Below are positions 59,417 to 64,000 of a DNA stretch of 64,000 nucleotides, in pieces. The stretch is from contig JAGYVD010000002.1 in assembly GCA_021209875.1 (NCBI GenBank), positions 3,844,001-3,908,000 of the forward strand, written 5' to 3'. The notes beneath the pieces were generated by a model that worked only from the letters and a program-made list of their open reading frames with translations, did not search any database and was not told the DNA's origin. The position numbers and the translations under genes were made by a program. This stretch comes from Rosellinia necatrix. Its lineage: Eukaryota > Ascomycota > Sordariomycetes > Xylariales > Xylariaceae. Within the stretch, counting starts at the first letter, position 1; each line of letters opens with the position of its first letter.

Positions 59417-61187
59417 TCACCTCGATGCTAGAGATATTATAACCTCCGCTGCACCAGGTAATGCCGTGACTACCACAGTTGCTGCTCCAAACATTATCAT
59501 GGATAATGCCGAGTATGCCGTAGCTCTCGAGTCACGCTCAATCAGGTACGAGGTGCCCATAGCGGCCGCGTTGATACCCACGGTTATACCCGCCGCCACC
59601 ACGCGGCTCTCGTCATGGATCCCCCGATAGCAATTCTTGTTGCCCTTGATACCTGTGATCTTGGTAGCATGTGTAGGGTTGAGTATGAAGCGGTCGCCCT
59701 TCGGGATGGATACTTTGGGAGATTGTGTCGAGGCATTTTTTGGGGTCTGGTGGTCGATACACAGGAGGGAGAAGAGCTGGTCCCCGGTCATCTGGAACAA
59801 GACGCCGCTAAATATGGCGACGGTGCTTGTGAGTGTCGTGCTGCCACCTAGATTATCTATCGCGGGGACGCCCAGCGCCAGTGTCGCAGACCGGCCTGCA
59901 AAAGCTATAGCTTCCTTTGTGTGTAGACCAAACCCACGGCTCACAATCACGTTTAAAAACACGTTGACCGGGGCGAGAGCTGCGCAGGTGAAAGATACCG
60001 TTCCCAAGCTAACCCATAGCTCGGAACGGTACTCGTACATCTTGAACCCTAGACATGCCACCCCGGCATCTAAGAGGAGGCCCGCCAGGTCGCCGGCACC
60101 AAGATGAGCACGCACATCGTGGTCTTGCATGATGTGTATAATGCTCTCGGTCAAGGAATTATAATGACGGAATTCCCCGATTATAGCAGCAATATCCCTT
60201 CTTGTATAAAGCGCCTTTGCCCACATGTAAGCGGTAGCCAGGGCCCATGTTGTCAATACAGGGTTGGATAGTATGAGGAGAAAATGCTTTAGACGGCATG
60301 ATAGAGGGAGCGTGTTCGAGGACCGTAAAGATCTCTGGAATTGGATAGATAGAACCCAGAATAGGCCAAGGGCGAAGACGTCGGAAGGCATCATGTAGCC
60401 CAGGGCCAAGTAAACCGGAATACCAACGACCACGAGGAGGAAAAGCCAGATCCATATCGGAGCTGTTTGAATTGTGAAGTTGATCGAAGCTGCTGTTGAA
60501 TTACTAGTGATGGGGGCGGTTTCCATCAACGGCTCCCTAGCTGAGAACGCCTTGCTCAAGGTGGATAATTGAGAAATTTTCTTTGGTAGACGCTCGGAAG
60601 ATGGAGCGGGCCATGCAATCGAAGGACTGGGCCATGATTTATTATTACTCTCTATGTCGTTTGCGAGTTGTTTCGATCGTCGAAGCTGTTGCTCTATACG
60701 GAACCCTCCAAACGCAAGCAAGAAAGATGCCACATAACTAATAATAGTTGTAACCACTAGAATGCAGTAAGTCAGACTCTCTATCGCACTCTGATCCTCT
60801 CTGCCACTTACCGAATACGCCGGTAATACTCGGAATATCCGAAGAATTGTCGATGTGATCTCGGATGAGCAAGACGAAGAAGGCCACAAAACCAAATGAC
60901 ATGTGCCGCCCGAGAAAATCGGTTGGTCCCTGTAGATATTCGTGATAGAACCAGCCTGTATCTTTGTTGAAAAAACTTGCAATGCTCATTGTAATGAGTG
61001 CTAAGAACATAGTGAGAATCGATGCTGGGAGGTTAACGGAATGGAGATCAAGAATAATCTGAGTTGGTACGACAAGTAATTGAATACCAAAAATGAGCAT
61101 TATTCCTACTGTGGCATCGGAAAACCTCGTAGACAAGGTTGGCGTTTGAATGCTTTTGCAGAGCTCCTGGATAAAGGCTGCGTCCAT
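59417..61187 (-). CDS. LrgB-like integral membrane protein (PLGG1/LrgAB family)
   Basis: Two exons on the minus strand, 60812-61187 and 59417-60756, give 571 residues. The 55-nt intron is GTAAGT...TAG. About 12 hydrophobic segments are visible, split by a polar loop near residues 150-200. The C-terminal half carries the LrgB signature as I know it from fungal members: ATLALGVPAIDNLGGSTTLT, then RVVAAGITVGINAAAMGTSYLIERDSRATAYSALSM. In bacteria LrgAB/CidAB affect autolysis and pyruvate uptake; in plants the fused homologue PLGG1 exports glycolate and glycerate from plastids. The fungal role is not established. The ATG at 61187 is the first in frame, but the N-terminal LrgA-like part is short compared with other fungal members, so an upstream exon may be missing. 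Confidence 0.8.
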
Positions 61188-62845
61188 CACGACGGATTTG
61201 GAATATAGCACAGCCCCAGAAGAGTGACATACGGATATTGGAACCAAAATAGTCAAAATTAGCTGAAATGAAGGCAATCAAGGGCTATGAAACCTCATGT
61301 TGCCGGGTTTATCAGATGCATATAAGAATCCCCTGCACGGCGTTTGTTAAACAGCCCATTGACGAACGGAGTAAGTCGTGGTCAAACATCGGACTCTATG
61401 AGAGGGCCAAAGCGTCCGAGAGCCATCATATGGCACACAGACCCGAGGAGATACTTTGAAAGTTAGGAATATTTTCGTCCCCCCATATCAGATCCCGCCA
61501 TGTTAGACACGGGATCTCCAAGGCTACCCACGAAGCACCCGGTGCTATGGTTGCCGTCATGCCAAGCCGAGTGGATAGTTGACCGACAAAGGATCCAACG
61601 TGTAGCATTGAGGGGAGAGGAAGACAGAAAGGAGACGCAAACACAGAATCGCCTGTGCACGGCAGAACTGGCGGATCTTATTGGCCCCTGCTCTGTTGTG
61701 TTCAATATCTCTGGTGCGTTTGGGCGTGTAAACCCGCAGGAGGCGACGGAGGAGGGATCGGAGAGCACAGCTTTGTGGATCCGAGGAGGTGCAAACGCAT
61801 GGCGCCTATCTAGCAGCCTGGTTGGAAGATATCAAGTCCAGTGTATGTGTATGTGTGTGTATGTATGTGTATGTATGTGTATGTATGTGTATGTATGTGT
61901 ATGTATGTGTATGTAACTTGCCTGCGTATTTATAGTTTAGCTGGGAGGAAAGTCGTTGTCCAGCGTACAGAACAGGTGCTACTCGTCTAATAAGACATAC
62001 CTGCCTGTTTGTAAAGCTAAACCGGGTTGTGTCGCATTGGCCATGCAGAACATCGGTATCAAGACAGATATAAACCTATAACGAAGGTATACATACATAC
62101 CTGTGTTAATCCACATAACTAGGTATACACTATGGATCTTGCCCGGCCCCCTATCTAGATATGATAGAGGGCTAATTAAGTACTACCTGCTCTATAGATC
62201 TTATGTCTCCATAATGATCAAGAATAGCCAGTGATTCATAGAATTGGGGAAAACGGGGGGGGGATAGTTTTCTTTGTAAATATCTATAAGTGTCGGGGCT
62301 ACAAGGGACGCCTTGTAATGGGGTTTTGGCTGTGATCTTCCAAGTAGTTATGTTCCTGAGAAACATGGCCAGTGAGTCTAGGTAGTGTACTTACTTATCA
62401 AATGACATTGCCCGCTAGTCTAAATACGGACGGATGACTAGGTACCTCCTAACCCTGTGCCAATCAACCCAGGGAAGAGAACGCTAACGACCACAGGTAA
62501 CGACCGCTAACTGCCTAGGTGCCTTGGTGACCAATAGACTAATAGTAGGCCCATTTGGACCCGTGCTTCGGTAGGTAAGCAGTGAATGGTGGTGCCAAGA
62601 TGCGTAACTAAGTACCTAGGTAGTACGACGCAACACATCTTTAAATGTTTACTTACCTACTGACTGACCTACTTTTTGCTTGGTTGTTCACATTGCACAT
62701 GCACATTTCCGCGTTCCAATCCGAATTCCCCCACCTAGGTAGGGAACGTACAGATCGTCTGAAGAACAAAATCCAACATATTAGATAGTGCTCCCTGGGA
62801 AACTACCTACCTACCTACTGTCATTACATCATCGTCATCAACACC
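61188..62845. repeat. Divergent spacer with GT-rich array
   Basis: No gene is supported. A 10-bp TATGTATGTG tandem array lies at 61843-61916. TACCTA/TAGGTA units occur near 62440, 62610 and 62735-62820, right up to the next start codon. Confidence 0.5.
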
Positions 62846-64000
62846 ATGTCCAACCGGGCTCAGGACACCCGGGAGCTCAAGCTTCCCGGCCCCGAACAGC
62901 TGAATAGGCTTCGGGAGGAGCTACGGCTCGTTTCACACAAGGCGACAGCCCATGGCCTAAACGATCGAATTATCGAGACAATCTTCCATCTGCCGCCTTC
63001 GGAGTTCTACGAAGCCGCCCGCAGTCTTGCGCTTACATTCGGGCCCTTCCCGTCACTCCCGGCTGCCGAGTATCCGTTGTGCGTGCGTCCTCTCCCGCAT
63101 CGATAGGTTTCGGTGCTGACTTTGGAAGGAATAGTATCGCTACTACCACCATCCCCCATGATGATCTCAAGTTCAAACAGCCAAGCCCCATCGTCGATGA
63201 CGGGGAGAGCTTCTTAGAATATGCCCTGGCCGCCTTGACGAGTTACAATGAACTCCTCGAAGAGAAGGTGGCCAAGTTCAGCATTCAATCTGTCCGTAGC
63301 CTTGCCACCGTCAGGGAATCTTCCGACTCTGCCCACGACCTCACAGCCATTGAGGAGAGGACCACAGAGGCAAAGCTACGCAAACTGCTTCATATGCAAC
63401 AGGTAATTACCTTTACGCTACATGCACCTGCGCTTCACGCGGGCGTGACTAATGGAACCCGCAAAACAGATCGCCATTCTAAGAGAGAAGTTCGACTATC
63501 ACGATAAGAATAGGTCTCTAAAGCTCGAAGAATACATAGAGCTGTTCCGCAATGAGACTCTCTTCCTCAACTGTTACGATAGGTTCCTTGACGATACCTA
63601 TCGGCCAGAACCAGTTCCAGCATCGCCGGACGGCCTTTGGGCCGAGTATGACCACGTGCTTCAACAAATCGAGCGATGGAAAGATCTCATCGACTTTGAA
63701 GAGAAAGGCGGTGAGGCAACCGAAGCCATCATCAGCCGCGCACGACAACACGTGAGCCAGTTACGTCATTCTTTGATCCTGTGTCAGGGGGTACCAATAC
63801 TAACTTAAGCACAGGCTCGTCTATTCAATTACCCGCCACTGCCAGGTGCAACTAGCTACGGTTTTCCATGAGGGCCTTGCGGCCAATACCAAAAGATCAA
63901 GCCATCATAAAGCAGTGCATGATGAGGCGGCCGATATCATCAAGGAAATTGATTGGCTTTGGGAAGAAGTCATTCCTGTAGCACACATGTCCGTCTCTGC
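62846..64000 (+). CDS. Unrecognised helical protein, cut by window edge
   Basis: Partial gene from ATG 62846. Exons read 62846-63078, 63135-63402, 63470-63751 and from about 63846 to beyond 64000. Introns are 56, 67 and about 94 nt, with CTGAC/CTAAT/CTAAC branch sites; each join keeps the phase. At least 312 residues are visible. The protein is mostly charged and alpha-helical (for example LNRLREELRLVSHKA, SFLEYALAALTSYNELLEEKVAKF, LREKFDYHDKNRSLKLEEYIELF), suggesting coiled coils, with the conserved-looking LFLNCYDRFLDDTYRP and DIIKEIDWLWEEVIPVAHMS. There is no signal peptide or membrane span. I do not recognise the family. A structural or complex-forming role, such as a cytoskeletal or kinetochore component, would fit the composition but is only a guess. 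Confidence 0.72.

Noticed and set aside
61426..61644. Minus-strand frame as an upstream LrgB-like exon
   Set aside because: It is hydrophobic in part, but no splice pair joining it in phase to 61187 could be shown.
61500..61916. 138-codon + strand frame near the GT array
   Set aside because: Its C-terminus is the repeat itself, and the rest shows no family resemblance or splice support.

Overview
The window looks like nuclear DNA from a filamentous ascomycete (Pezizomycotina). The protein flavour (Pex8, Set9, LCHN-type DENN, LrgB-like and PTH11-like proteins) suggests a Sordariomycete, but that placement is inference. Genes are on both strands and carry short 49-130 nt introns with GT-AG borders and CTRAC/CTAAY branch sites. 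Spacers are 0.3-2.8 kb and rich in microsatellites and in a dispersed TAGGTA/TACCTA palindromic repeat. All multi-exon models were assembled by hand from splice signals, reading phase and family conservation.

Left block (0.5-12.6 kb), mostly housekeeping: PEX8 (-), a TMEM170-like membrane protein (+), a maltose-O-acetyltransferase-like enzyme (-), the CaaX methyltransferase STE14 (+), the ER translocon subunit SEC63 (+) and a DENN/LCHN-family protein (-).

Middle block (14.9-48.9 kb), accessory and secondary metabolism: an SDR (+), a LysM membrane protein (-), a rhodopsin-domain (PTH11-like) receptor (-), a secreted tyrosinase (+), a TRI3/PapA-type acyltransferase (-), a GST with a GC-AG intron (-), a second rhodopsin-domain protein (+), then a tight group of O-methyltransferase (-), cytochrome P450 (-) and a 2488-residue non-reducing polyketide synthase (+). 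The PKS reads SAT-KS-AT-PT-ACP-CMeT-esterase/TE. This predicts a C-methylated orsellinic-type aromatic product, tailored by oxidation and O-methylation. The PKS/P450/OMT trio resembles the set-up known for atranorin-type (methylorsellinate) depsides. No transcription factor or transporter was seen in the block.

Right block (49.8-64 kb), housekeeping again: SET9 (H4K20 methyltransferase, -), mitochondrial uL14m/MRPL38 (+), RNA polymerase subunit RPB9 (-), the prolyl isomerase ESS1/PIN1 (+), an LrgB-like membrane protein (-) and a helical protein of unknown function cut by the right edge (+). RPB9 has the oddest structure here: an 803-nt intron that holds a coding-like ORF in frame with exon 1.

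No rRNA, tRNA, CRISPR array or intact transposon was found.
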